Source: Psychrobium sp. MM17-31
GTDB taxonomy: Bacteria > Pseudomonadota > Gammaproteobacteria > Enterobacterales > Psychrobiaceae
Assembly (NCBI RefSeq): GCF_022347785.1
Contig: NZ_JAKRGA010000002.1
Coordinates: 868,001-932,000, forward strand
Direction: 5' to 3'
DNA: 64,000 nt
The position numbers and the translations under genes are program-made. Of this stretch, positions 1 to 8,011 are shown piece by piece. The notes beneath the pieces are model-generated. The model ran no database searches. It had not been told where the DNA came from and saw nothing but the letters and a program-made list of their open reading frames with translations. Within the stretch, counting starts at the first letter, position 1; each line of letters starts with the position of its first letter.

Positions 1-347
1 ATGCTACTATTTCTTTCTAACTCATCCACTAATTTTTGGCTGCGAGCGAATACTTGAATAAGTTTGGTTAAATCAGGACTATCCCATTTCTTATCGATGT
101 AAGCTTGCGCAGCTCCTAAGCTACCGCCCGTCACAAAATCGCTGTAAACGCTACTATCGTTGATACGCAACTCACCAGCTAACTCACTTTCAATATTGCC
201 AAGTTCAACACGCTGACTACCTTCAACAACAGTGATTTTGGCATCGGTAAGTTGTGCTAATAAATCAAAAATACCTTGGCGATATTTGTTGTCTAACCAG
301 CTCAATTTGTCGCTTGGTGCTTTACCTGCTGTTTGCGTTTGTTGCAT
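1..347 (-). CDS. Cyclopropane-fatty-acyl-phospholipid synthase-like methyltransferase (N-terminal part)
   Basis: Only about the first 115 codons are visible; the gene continues past the left edge. The protein starts MQQTQTAGK. Its visible part is the N-terminal region typical of CFA synthases and related SAM-dependent lipid methyltransferases, with the motif FVTGGSLGAAQAYIDKKW followed by DLTKLIQVFAR. The SAM-binding and catalytic part is outside the window. The start ATG is at 347, 18 nt after the DUF1365 gene, so it is probably the last or near-last visible gene of the ECF sigma/ChrR operon. CFA-type enzymes methylate unsaturated acyl chains of membrane phospholipids. Whether this one makes cyclopropane or another methylated fatty acid cannot be told from this end. 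Confidence 0.82.
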   Translation of the reverse strand, partial: MQQTQTAGKAPSDKLSWLDNKYRQGIFDLLAQLTDAKITVVEGSQRVELGNIESELAGELRINDSSVYSDFVTGGSLGAAQAYIDKKWDSPDLTKLIQVFARSQKLVDELERNSS

Positions 348-365
348 GTTGACCTCGTGCTAGTC

Positions 366-1118
366 TCATTGCTTAGGGTGGGGAATAAAAGGCACACCAC
401 CAATAAATATTTTTAAAGCTTGCCAGTAAATTAAGCTCACTATTTTGATAGCGGAAAATGGCAAACTAAACCATGTTTTTATCATCGCCAAGCTACTCAT
501 AGGCTGCTTAGTTAACGCCATGGTGGCATCGAATACCTTAGCTGCCTGTGGCGATTTATCTAAGTTCTCCAAATGAACAAATAACTTGTCACTCGGTGGC
601 TTCACTCGCCATTTGTAATACATATCCAGTGGCATAAAAGGCGATACGTGAAAGTCTTTCTGCGTTAACTGTGGCTGTTCAACATCCACCAAATAGTAGT
701 GTTTTTCATGCCACGGCGTATTGCTCACTTCAGCTAACATCAACGGACAACTGCCATCGTCGTTAAAGCAGAAAAAGAAGTTCACCGGACTAAAATACAT
801 CCCTAAACTACGACATTGCACCAGCATCATCACTTGATTGCCTTGCCAGTCGCCGCCTAACTTAGCGACTTTCGAAGCAATACGTTGCTTGAGATTGCCC
901 GGTTCACTTTTTATGTAATCTTTTTCGCAAAAACGCACCGGATTAAACCAACGGGTGCCAAATAAGAAGTGCTTTTTGGTGACTTGTTCTATTGCATCGG
1001 GATTAAGGCCAAACATCGAGAAAGAATAACTAAAGGCGCGAGCAACAGGGCTAAACCTGCGATGGCGCACATTGCCTGTGTAGATACCGCTTTCTTGAAT
1101 AATTGGCCGCTGAATCAT
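366..1118 (-). CDS. DUF1365 family protein
   Basis: 250 aa. It begins MIQRPIIQESGIYTGNVRHR and carries the family's R-H-R-x-FxPxxRxFxYxxxM start pattern and the central SPVNFFFCFN segment, followed by MLAEVSNTPWHEKHYY. DUF1365 proteins have no established reaction. They are nearly always found beside a FAD-dependent amine-oxidase-like protein and a CFA-like methyltransferase, as here, which suggests a role in modifying membrane lipids. The start codon overlaps the stop of the upstream FAD oxidoreductase by one base, so the two are translationally coupled. A hydrophobic stretch near the C-terminus (about residues 215-240) may associate with the membrane. Confidence 0.85.
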   Translation of the reverse strand: MIQRPIIQESGIYTGNVRHRRFSPVARAFSYSFSMFGLNPDAIEQVTKKHFLFGTRWFNPVRFCEKDYIKSEPGNLKQRIASKVAKLGGDWQGNQVMMLVQCRSLGMYFSPVNFFFCFNDDGSCPLMLAEVSNTPWHEKHYYLVDVEQPQLTQKDFHVSPFMPLDMYYKWRVKPPSDKLFVHLENLDKSPQAAKVFDATMALTKQPMSSLAMIKTWFSLPFSAIKIVSLIYWQALKIFIGGVPFIPHPKQ

Positions 1119-2377
1119 TACAGTGTTATCCCAAAACGTTTGGCAACATCGACAGCACTTTTAACACCGTCTTCGTGGAAGCCGTTATACCAATATGCCC
1201 CGACAAAATGGGTGTTGTTTTGACCGCAAATCAGCGAACGCTGACGCTGCGCCGCCATGCTTTTACTGTTGAACACAGGATGGTGATAAACGTACTGTTC
1301 AATGATCTTTTCAGGATCAATCAATTGAGTCTGATTGAGCGTGACACAAAAGGTCGTTTCACTTTCAATCCCCTGTAGAATATTCATATTGTAGGTGACG
1401 GTTGCAGGCTGAGTTTGCGTACCTGATTCGGCCAGTAAATAGTTCCAGCTTGCCCATGCTAAGCGGCGCTTAGGCAGTAGATTGGTGTCGTGATGTAACA
1501 CAACCTCATTGCGACTATAAGGAATATCCCCTAATACTGCAGTTTCACTTGGTGTTGGGTTGTGAAGCAATGACAATGCTTGATCTGAATGACAAGCAAA
1601 TACCACTTCATCGAATCGCTGCTCACTGCCGTCTTCGAAGACCAAGACAATGCCATCACTATCACGCGACACATGTTTTAGTTGGCTATTGAGAAAAATG
1701 CGCTCACTAAAATTTGCTGTCATCGCAGGAATATAACTACGAGAGCCGCCTTTAATGACATACCATTGTGGCCTGTCAGAGACATTCAATAAGCCGTGGT
1801 TATAGAAAAATTGAATGAAAAATTTAAGCTCAAAATCGCGCATTTCTTTGAGCGATGTTGACCAAATCGCCGCCCCCATTGGCAAAATGTAATGCTGCGC
1901 AAAAAAATCTGAAAACCGATAAGAATCTAGAAAATCACCAAGGGTTAACGTGGTATCGATATTGCCCTCAGAATAGAGCTTTTTACACTGTTTATTAAAG
2001 CGCAGAATCTCACTGATCAAGCGCCAGAATTTAGGACGAAAGATATTGCGACGTTGGGCAAACAAGGTATTGAGATCATGACCGTTATATTCCATGCCAG
2101 TACGCTGATTATGTACGCTAAAACTCATTTCTGTCGCTTGTAACTCAACACCTAATTGGTCGAGTAACTTTAAGAAATTTGGGTATGTTGTATCATTACA
2201 AACAATAAACCCAGTATCGATAACATAATCGCGGCCGTTGTGAGCAATGTCTTTGGTGGCGGTATGACCGCCGATGTAATCGTTTTTCTCAAATACGCTA
2301 ACTTCATGCTCACGACTTAATAAGTGAGCGGTTGTTAGGCCGGCGATACCACTGCCAATGATGGCAATTTTCTTCAT
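1118..2377 (-). CDS. FAD-dependent oxidoreductase (amine oxidase/desaturase-like)
   Basis: 419 aa. The N-terminus has the Rossmann dinucleotide motif IAIIGSGIAGL and the FEKNDYIGGHT segment typical of the NAD(P)-binding/FAD amine-oxidase superfamily, which includes phytoene-desaturase-like enzymes. The C-terminal NTHFVGAYWYNGFHEDG is the second FAD contact of this subfamily. The gene overlaps the SDR gene by 4 nt upstream and DUF1365 by 1 nt downstream. In alphaproteobacteria, flavoproteins of this type beside CFA-like methyltransferases belong to the singlet-oxygen RpoE regulon and to methylated/furan fatty acid synthesis. A similar role here is inference; the substrate is not readable from sequence. 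Confidence 0.85.
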   Translation of the reverse strand: MKKIAIIGSGIAGLTTAHLLSREHEVSVFEKNDYIGGHTATKDIAHNGRDYVIDTGFIVCNDTTYPNFLKLLDQLGVELQATEMSFSVHNQRTGMEYNGHDLNTLFAQRRNIFRPKFWRLISEILRFNKQCKKLYSEGNIDTTLTLGDFLDSYRFSDFFAQHYILPMGAAIWSTSLKEMRDFELKFFIQFFYNHGLLNVSDRPQWYVIKGGSRSYIPAMTANFSERIFLNSQLKHVSRDSDGIVLVFEDGSEQRFDEVVFACHSDQALSLLHNPTPSETAVLGDIPYSRNEVVLHHDTNLLPKRRLAWASWNYLLAESGTQTQPATVTYNMNILQGIESETTFCVTLNQTQLIDPEKIIEQYVYHHPVFNSKSMAAQRQRSLICGQNNTHFVGAYWYNGFHEDGVKSAVDVAKRFGITL

Positions 2378-3108
2378 GATGTTTTCCTAATTAAATTGCG
2401 AACGGCGAATGCGCGCCACCAGCTAAACGGCAACCTTGCTAGCATCGATAAAACCAAGGTAAAGAATGATGGGAAATTGATTGTGTGACGCCTTTTGCTA
2501 AGCCCATGATAAATCGCTTTTGCTGCATCTTCACTACTAATACGCCCCGGCATCGGAAAATCGTTTTTATCCGTCAGCGGCGTTTCAACAAACCCAGGGT
2601 TTATCAAGCTGACATCGATGTGATGAGGCGCTAAATCAATACTCAAGGTTTTAGCCATATAACTAAGTGCTGCTTTAGACGCGCCATAAGCTTGCGCTCG
2701 AGGTAGTGGCAAAAAAGACGCACTCGAGCTAGTAAAGGCTAACTGACCACCTTGTTTTACTTTACATAGCCAATGATTGAGACAATACGCTACTGTCATG
2801 AGATTAGTATTAATCACTCGTTGAAATAACGCCGCATCAAAATGAATAGGATCGTCCACATATTCACAACTGCCAGCGTTTAATAGCATAACATCAAGCT
2901 CGGGTAAGTGAGCCGCTGCATTAATCACCGCCTGTTCATCACACAAATCAGCCACCAGCGGTGTTACATTAGCATATTGAGAAACTAACTCATTGAGAGC
3001 CTGTTCATTGCGCCCACCAGCAATCACGTGCCAGCCATGTTCGCTGTAATGTTGCGCGAGAGACTTTCCAATGCCGGATGATGCGCCTGTGATCAAAATA
3101 GTTTTCAT
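2374..3108 (-). CDS. Short-chain dehydrogenase/reductase
   Basis: 244 aa classical SDR. The cofactor motif ITGASSGIGKSLA is at residues 5-17, the active-site Ser lies in FTSSSASF, and the catalytic YxxxK is in YGASKAALSYMAKTL. INPGFVETPLT follows, as usual in the family. A C-terminal hydrophobic stretch (FFTLVLSMLARLPFSWW) may attach it to the membrane. It overlaps the NTF2-like gene and the FAD oxidoreductase gene by 4 nt each, so it is co-translated with them. The substrate is unknown; the context points to a lipid or lipid-like molecule made under light stress. Confidence 0.88.
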   Translation of the reverse strand: MKTILITGASSGIGKSLAQHYSEHGWHVIAGGRNEQALNELVSQYANVTPLVADLCDEQAVINAAAHLPELDVMLLNAGSCEYVDDPIHFDAALFQRVINTNLMTVAYCLNHWLCKVKQGGQLAFTSSSASFLPLPRAQAYGASKAALSYMAKTLSIDLAPHHIDVSLINPGFVETPLTDKNDFPMPGRISSEDAAKAIYHGLSKRRHTINFPSFFTLVLSMLARLPFSWWRAFAVRNLIRKTS

Positions 3109-3542
3109 TGGCTAGCTCGCTTTTTAATAAATCGTACACCAGCCCCCAACAGCGGTATATGTTCGTAAAGCATGGCGCCAACATCGAGATAGTCACGATG
3201 ATAGATAACCTTATCGTCTTTGCCTTTAAGGTGACTGTGCCCTTCAACCTTTATTGGCTTAGCGCCATTGAGCTTTGCATGAACAAAAGTCATGTGCCAA
3301 TAAATACAGGCCTCATCCTCTGCAGCAAAGTGGTGAGTAATCACAAAATCACAGCTTGAGAGATTGGTGTATAACCCTTGAAAGTATGCAAGTAGATTAG
3401 ATAGCCCGTCGACGCGGTGGAGTGGATCTTGAAAGGTCACCTCGGTGTGGTAAATGTTGAGAATATTATCAACATTATCAACTGCTAAGTTTTGATAAGT
3501 ATCGATAAATTGCTGTAACCATTGGGGGGTTCCATTATCCAC
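3105..3542 (-). CDS. NTF2-like / SnoaL-like protein
   Basis: 145 aa. The pattern is typical of the NTF2-like fold: an N-terminal helix (WLQQFIDTYQNL), a strand with EVTFQDPLHRVDG, then WHMTFVHAKL and VEGHSHLKGKDDKVIYHRDY. Members are small cone-shaped proteins that bind or turn over small hydrophobic molecules. No catalytic assignment can be made here. It is encoded between photolyase (9 nt gap) and the SDR (4 nt overlap). Homologues are commonly found in the same place in ECF-ChrR-photolyase operons of marine gammaproteobacteria. Confidence 0.8.
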   Translation of the reverse strand: MDNGTPQWLQQFIDTYQNLAVDNVDNILNIYHTEVTFQDPLHRVDGLSNLLAYFQGLYTNLSSCDFVITHHFAAEDEACIYWHMTFVHAKLNGAKPIKVEGHSHLKGKDDKVIYHRDYLDVGAMLYEHIPLLGAGVRFIKKRASQ

Positions 3543-3551
3543 AACTGACTC

Positions 3552-4943
3552 CTAGCAGGCTTTATAGGTTTCTAGCGCTCTTAACCGCGCGGTTTTATGA
3601 TCGACAATCGCAGGCCAATAATTATCTTGCTGCTGCGATTGAGCTAAATATTCGTGAGGAAAGTGAATTTTTTTCGCCGGAATATCTTTAAGCTCTGGCA
3701 CATACATACGGATAAAATCGCCGTCGGGATCAAACTTCTCACTTTGAGCAATCGGATTAAAGATACGAAAGTACGGCTGCGCATCACAACCTGTGCTAGC
3801 CGCCCACTGCCAGCCGCCATTATTAGCTGCCAAATCGCCATCGATAAGATGTTGCATGAAAAACTGCTCTCCCCAGCGCCAATCGATAAGTAAGTGTTTA
3901 GTCAGAAAGCTTGCCACTATCATCCGCAAGCGATTGTGCATCCAGCCTGTTTGCACCAGTTGGCGCATTGCAGCATCCACAATGGGATAACCGGTTTTAC
4001 CGTTGCACCACGCCTTAAATTCATCAGGATCATTGCGCCAGTTTAGGCCATCGTATTTAGTTTGAAAGTTGTTACCCTTACACAGCTCGGGAAAATGAAA
4101 TATCAAATGACGATAAAAATCGCGCCACACTAATTCGTTTAACCACGCAAAGCTGTCACTTTTGGCATCTTCTAGCACCATAGGCACGTGATAGAGCAGC
4201 TGATTAACAACTTCTTTGCCACTGATTGCACCAATAGCTAGATACGGCGATAATCGGCTGGTGCCATTGATAGCAGGAAAGTCTCGCTTGGCGTGATATT
4301 GCAGATGCTGTTGTTTGAAAAAACCTATTAATCCCTGACTGCGAATTTGCCAAGCAGACGGCCATTTATGCAACTTGTCAGCAAGCGACTTGCTAATAGC
4401 AGGTGCCTTATAGTGATTTATTCTACGCTCAGCAACAGCTTGTGGCGCGCTGTAAGGAACATAAGACTGGCGCTTAGCCTGTCTGAGCCACGCCATTTTA
4501 AAGGGCGTGAATACCTTGTACATTTCACCACTGCCAGTCAGCACTTGGCCTTTCGGCACTATCACGTCTGACTCGTATAACGATAGCGGTATGCCTTGCG
4601 CTATTAGCTTGTTATCGCGATTAATTTCATTGATTTCAGGTTCGCTATTGGCAAACACACGCGTGATACCATGTAGTTGGCAGTAACGCGTTAAGACATC
4701 GATTTGACCATTAAAATCGTGCGCTTCAATAACGTCTAATTCGATACCTAAAACAGCCAATTCTTGGCTTAAGGCTTCAAGGTGCTGCTGCACAAAAGCG
4801 ATTTTTATCTCACTCCAGTGATGCTGTTGCCATTGGCGGTCTGTTAATAAAAAAAGCGCTTTGCAAGGACCATGACTCATGGCGTCGCATAGCGCTAGAT
4901 TGTCCACAGCGCGTAAATCGCTGCGAAACCACATTAAATGCAT
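3552..4943 (-). CDS. phrB: Deoxyribodipyrimidine photo-lyase
   Basis: 463 aa, the usual length of class I CPD photolyases. It starts MHLMWFRSDLRAVDNLAL, the antenna-binding Rossmann domain. The C-terminal FAD domain shows SRLSPYLAIGAIS, the WRDFYRHL motif, TGYPIVDAAMRQL and NNGGWQWAASTGCDAQPYFR. It repairs UV-induced cyclobutane pyrimidine dimers in DNA using blue light and FADH-. It lies 3 nt downstream of the DUF523-DUF1722 gene, the same neighbour as in E. coli (ybgA-phrB), and inside the ECF sigma operon, so expression should be light/singlet-oxygen induced. The FAD-domain motifs make a cryptochrome-DASH less likely. Confidence 0.95.
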   Translation of the reverse strand: MHLMWFRSDLRAVDNLALCDAMSHGPCKALFLLTDRQWQQHHWSEIKIAFVQQHLEALSQELAVLGIELDVIEAHDFNGQIDVLTRYCQLHGITRVFANSEPEINEINRDNKLIAQGIPLSLYESDVIVPKGQVLTGSGEMYKVFTPFKMAWLRQAKRQSYVPYSAPQAVAERRINHYKAPAISKSLADKLHKWPSAWQIRSQGLIGFFKQQHLQYHAKRDFPAINGTSRLSPYLAIGAISGKEVVNQLLYHVPMVLEDAKSDSFAWLNELVWRDFYRHLIFHFPELCKGNNFQTKYDGLNWRNDPDEFKAWCNGKTGYPIVDAAMRQLVQTGWMHNRLRMIVASFLTKHLLIDWRWGEQFFMQHLIDGDLAANNGGWQWAASTGCDAQPYFRIFNPIAQSEKFDPDGDFIRMYVPELKDIPAKKIHFPHEYLAQSQQQDNYWPAIVDHKTARLRALETYKAC

Positions 4944-4946
4944 TGT

Positions 4947-5894
4947 TTAATATCCGTATCTTAGGCGTAAATCTTCTGGATAAGGTGCAAGGTACACTTG
5001 CGACGCCAAGTATTGTTGATCATCAAATTGACGTAAATAATGATTAATCAAAGTTAATGGCACTAGTAACGGTGTTAGGCCTGTGCGATAAGCTTCAATT
5101 TGCTCCACCAATTCTTGTTTCTGAGTTTTATCCAATAGCTTTTTAAAATAGCCTTGTAAGTGGAACAGGGTATTAGCATGCGACTTGCGGGTCGCTAAAT
5201 TGCTAAGGGCCTCCATTAAACCACTGATATATTGATGTGCTAATTCTTCTAATGGCAATTCGCTTTGCCCTAGCAAACGGCCTAAATCTTTGTAACTCAC
5301 CAAGTTGTGACTCATCACTAAATATTTATGCTTGCTGTGAAATTGAATCAGCTTGTGTTTAGTCAGGCCACTGGCGATCATTTCTTGCCACGCTTTGTAG
5401 GTAAATACACGTAAAATGAAATTTTCACGCAGTTTAGCATCGTTTAAGCGGCCATTTTCTTCACAAGGAATAAGCGGATTGTTTTCCATGACAGCGCGGG
5501 CGAAAACGCCACGACCGTCGTGTTTCGCGCCAAGACCGTGTTCGTAATAAACCTTTACGCGCTCCATGCCACAACTGGGGCTTTTCTGACAAAAGATAAA
5601 GCCACTTAAATGATCAAGTTGACCGGATTTTTTCTGACTAAAGGCTTCGAGTTTGTCGGTAACATCACCAGAAAAGTCTGCCTGACACACGCGAATTTCT
5701 TCACCCACCATCACCTGACGGATGGGTTTGCGCGGCAAACTCATACCTATCGCTAGTTCCGGGCAAATGGGCTCGTAGTCAACGTGTTCAGACAACTTGT
5801 CCATCACGAAATCCGAGCGTTTATGCCCAGTATCAAAACGTACTTTTTCACCTGTAACACAGGCGCTAATACCAATGAGTGGTTTATCAGACAT
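4947..5894 (-). CDS. DUF523-DUF1722 fusion protein (YbgA/TudS-like)
   Basis: 315 aa from the ATG at 5894. A longer frame to 6083 exists but would run antisense-free into chrR, and MSDKPLIGISACVTG is the family start. Residues 1 to about 150 are a DUF523 domain with three conserved cysteines at about C12, C44 and C108 (SPSCGMERVKVY). Residues 160-315 are a DUF1722 (YbgA) domain. DUF523 includes TudS, a [4Fe-4S] thiouracil desulfidase that uses three cysteines as cluster ligands; that the same holds here is inferred. It starts 13 nt after chrR and ends 3 nt before photolyase. Confidence 0.87.
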   Translation of the reverse strand: MSDKPLIGISACVTGEKVRFDTGHKRSDFVMDKLSEHVDYEPICPELAIGMSLPRKPIRQVMVGEEIRVCQADFSGDVTDKLEAFSQKKSGQLDHLSGFIFCQKSPSCGMERVKVYYEHGLGAKHDGRGVFARAVMENNPLIPCEENGRLNDAKLRENFILRVFTYKAWQEMIASGLTKHKLIQFHSKHKYLVMSHNLVSYKDLGRLLGQSELPLEELAHQYISGLMEALSNLATRKSHANTLFHLQGYFKKLLDKTQKQELVEQIEAYRTGLTPLLVPLTLINHYLRQFDDQQYLASQVYLAPYPEDLRLRYGY

Positions 5895-5907
5895 AACAGC
5901 CTCCCTA

Positions 5908-6576
5908 CTAATATAAATAGCTACCGATTGGATTAAACAACTTACTAAAGCCCTCTTTAAACTGCATGGCGTCGTCAAGTACCGCATAACACAAACATCC
6001 GTCAGTGGTACGCGGGCTATGAGTATGGGATTTATCGAGCCAAATAAAATCACCGGCGTGATAGGTGCCCATATCATCTTCAAATGAACCGTCTAGGAGT
6101 AGTGTTAGCTCAAACCCTTTATGGGTATGCAGTGGCACGGTGCCGCCGGGAGCAATATCGAGTAAGCTACTGCGAATTGGCTCTTCATCGAGTTCAACGC
6201 GAGCACGACTCACATCGCCCAGCTTGCTCCACTTTTTAAGGGTTACACTGGCTAAAGCGCGCGGAAGTTGAACCGTGTCATAACTCAGCTCAATCGATTT
6301 ATTTTCAAATGGCACTAACAGTGATGGCGTATCATCTTTGGTAATATCGTCAATCATCGATAGCCAATCCATGTTTTCAGTACAATCTGCCACTTCTTGA
6401 TTGCTGCTATCTTCATCGAATACAGCTTGTGCCTGCGTTGCTGTCAACGCGTCAACTTTTTGTTGGCAATGTGGACACATTTCATTGTGTGCAGCCACTG
6501 CAATAGATAATGACGCAGTTAACTCACCTTGTGCAAAGGCTTTCAATAATGCGTCGCTAGGATGATGCTTTATCAT
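5908..6576 (-). CDS. chrR: ChrR-type anti-sigma factor, zinc and cupin domains
   Basis: 222 aa. The N-terminal anti-sigma domain has the zinc-binding Hx3CxxC pattern (AHNEMCPHCQ, about residues 30-39). The C-terminal half is a ChrR-type cupin with GTVPLHTHKGFELTLLLDGS and HAGDFIWLDKSHTHSPRT. Known ChrR proteins hold their cognate ECF sigma factor inactive and release it on singlet oxygen or related stress. The start overlaps the sigma gene stop by 4 nt (ATGA), the usual sigma/anti-sigma coupling. Both domains are intact. It is cytoplasmic, with no signal peptide. Confidence 0.93.
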   Translation of the reverse strand: MIKHHPSDALLKAFAQGELTASLSIAVAAHNEMCPHCQQKVDALTATQAQAVFDEDSSNQEVADCTENMDWLSMIDDITKDDTPSLLVPFENKSIELSYDTVQLPRALASVTLKKWSKLGDVSRARVELDEEPIRSSLLDIAPGGTVPLHTHKGFELTLLLDGSFEDDMGTYHAGDFIWLDKSHTHSPRTTDGCLCYAVLDDAMQFKEGFSKLFNPIGSYLY

Positions 6577-7196
6577 AATTTGCCTCCCATTTTCTGTTTG
6601 AGTTTGCCAAGCGCCAAGCGCAGTCTTGATTTAACCGTTCCAACCGGAACGCCAAGTTGTTTCGCTAACTCTTCTTGGGAAAGGTGCTGAAAATACACAC
6701 CGCGGATAACCTGTTGTTGTGCATCAGGTAACAATGATAGATAACGCCTAATTTCTTTTTGCATCAAGTGGTCGTCATATTCGCCTTCTTCTACAGCTTG
6801 CGCCTCGACAAGTGGCCAAATATCATCAGATAACATTTCTTCGCGATTCGATTGCACCTTGCGCAACATATCGAAACTGGCATTACGCATGATGGTGTAA
6901 ACCCAAGTGGTCACAGCGCCTTTATCTGCATTAAAATAATGCGCTTTCTTCCACACATTACTCATGGTTTCTTGCAGCAGTTCTTGCGCATTTGATTGCG
7001 TGTTGAGGTGAGAGACACCGTAACGAAGAATCTTAGGAGCAAACCAAGAAAACAGCTGCGAAAATGCTTTTTTATCTCGTTCGTTCGCGACTGCTATTAA
7101 CCAACCCAGCAACTGCTCGGTATTTTGCTCTTGCTTCATCGTATTGGTATTCCCATGATTTTTAATTCCTTGCACAGCCTGTGATGAATCTATCAT
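6573..7196 (-). CDS. ECF RNA polymerase sigma factor (RpoE/ChrR group)
   Basis: 207 aa. Region 2 covers FSQLFSWFAPKILRYG through KGAVTTWVYTIMRNASFDMLRK. Region 4 has LPDAQQQVIRGVYFQHLSQE and the helix-turn-helix LGVPVGTVKSRLRLALGKL. It directs RNA polymerase to stress promoters and should be held by the ChrR protein encoded next. The annotated ATG is at 7196; an internal ATG at 7139 (MKQEQNTEQL) is an equally plausible start, since the first 19 residues are not family-like. A promoter matching this sigma class lies directly upstream (7227-7256), implying autoactivation. Confidence 0.92.
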   Translation of the reverse strand: MIDSSQAVQGIKNHGNTNTMKQEQNTEQLLGWLIAVANERDKKAFSQLFSWFAPKILRYGVSHLNTQSNAQELLQETMSNVWKKAHYFNADKGAVTTWVYTIMRNASFDMLRKVQSNREEMLSDDIWPLVEAQAVEEGEYDDHLMQKEIRRYLSLLPDAQQQVIRGVYFQHLSQEELAKQLGVPVGTVKSRLRLALGKLKQKMGGKL

Positions 7197-7226
7197 GTTA
7201 AACCCAATTCAATTGAATATTAATGG

Positions 7227-7256
7227 CTTATACGGACTATTTTTTGAAAAGGATCA
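7227..7256 (-). promoter_or_regulatory. RpoE/ChrR-class ECF promoter of the light-stress operon
   Basis: On the minus strand TGATCC (7256-7251) is followed after exactly 18 nt by TATAAG (7232-7227), about 30 nt before the sigma start. This matches the promoter class recognised by singlet-oxygen RpoE sigma factors paired with ChrR (TGATCC, about 18 nt, TATAA-like). It should drive the whole operon down to the CFA-like gene, because intergenic gaps there are 18 nt or less. The -35 lies only 2 nt past the stop codon of the upstream Lon-N-like gene. Confidence 0.82.
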
Positions 7257-7258
7257 AT

Positions 7259-7864
7259 TTATTTTTTATTTTCTGTTTCAACACCTTGCTCCCTTTCCCC
7301 TTGTACCAGAGTTTTTAGAAATGCTTGGCACTGAGTGAGATCTTGTTGAAAAACGAGTTGTTGTTTCTTGCTGTTAGACAATGGCAATAGTTCGATATAA
7401 CGAGCGCACACCCAAGCCAAGTTGTTATATTCCCCCGCTGGAAAGTAGCTTTGTAGCTCTTGGTGATTGGTTATTAAGTTTTCCAATGGCCCCGCCAACG
7501 TTGCGTCGTATTGCGCTTTTTCTTGTCCTGACCAATGCTCGATACCTGTTGCATCGGCGCGATGCAAACCATCATCATCTTGAGAAAAGTTACTCAGACT
7601 AACCATGCTTTGCGCCTGAACTTTTATTCCTAGCATGCCATCGTCTAGTGTTTCGAAATCGATAATTTTCACCACGGTGCCGTAGTCACTGCTGGTAAAA
7701 GGCTTATCAATATCATAATGGCTCATCACAAAGCCCTGCCCCAAACTGGCTTCACTCACCAAACGAATATAGCGCGGTTCAAAAATTCGCAGCTCAGTGA
7801 CACCGCCAATCAAGATACAGACTGGAAGTGGAAACACTGGAATAGATGTTATTTGTATTGACAT
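7259..7864 (-). CDS. Lon N-terminal (substrate-binding) domain protein
   Basis: 201 aa. It starts MSIQITSIPVFPLPVCILIG and has LRIFEPRYIRLVSEA, the typical N-terminal pattern of Lon protease substrate-binding domains (FPL.. then FEPRY). There is no AAA+ ATPase or Ser-Lys protease domain, so this is a stand-alone Lon-N protein of unknown biochemical role. It is transcribed toward the ECF operon and divergently from the YfcH-like epimerase gene. The 147-nt gap between the two starts holds both promoters. Confidence 0.87.
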   Translation of the reverse strand: MSIQITSIPVFPLPVCILIGGVTELRIFEPRYIRLVSEASLGQGFVMSHYDIDKPFTSSDYGTVVKIIDFETLDDGMLGIKVQAQSMVSLSNFSQDDDGLHRADATGIEHWSGQEKAQYDATLAGPLENLITNHQELQSYFPAGEYNNLAWVCARYIELLPLSNSKKQQLVFQQDLTQCQAFLKTLVQGEREQGVETENKK

Positions 7865-7915
7865 AAATTTAGCTGCTGTTGTTAACTATCAATTGGCTAT
7901 ACGCAGTAAACATCG

Positions 7916-7958
7916 ATTTAGATCCCTCTGATCTAAATTTCTTACAAGGACGTATTAC
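7916..7958 (+). promoter_or_regulatory. Candidate operator/promoter before the YfcH-like gene
   Basis: A perfect 9-bp inverted repeat, ATTTAGATC (7916-7924) and GATCTAAAT (7930-7938), is separated by CCTCT. Its right arm overlaps a TGATCT hexamer (7929-7934) that is followed after exactly 18 nt by TATTAC (7953-7958). That geometry copies the ECF promoter upstream of the sigma gene, with one change in the -35. Either an operator or a second ECF-dependent promoter would explain it; neither is proven. Confidence 0.4.
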
Positions 7959-8011
7959 ATAGCATGTCTGACTTACTTGATTCGATTTGGCAGATATGAG
8001 GAGGAATTACT

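Noticed and set aside
5895-6083. N-terminal extension of the DUF523-DUF1722 gene
   Set aside because: The added 63 residues lie inside chrR in another frame and do not resemble the family; MSDKPLIGISACVTG is the natural start.
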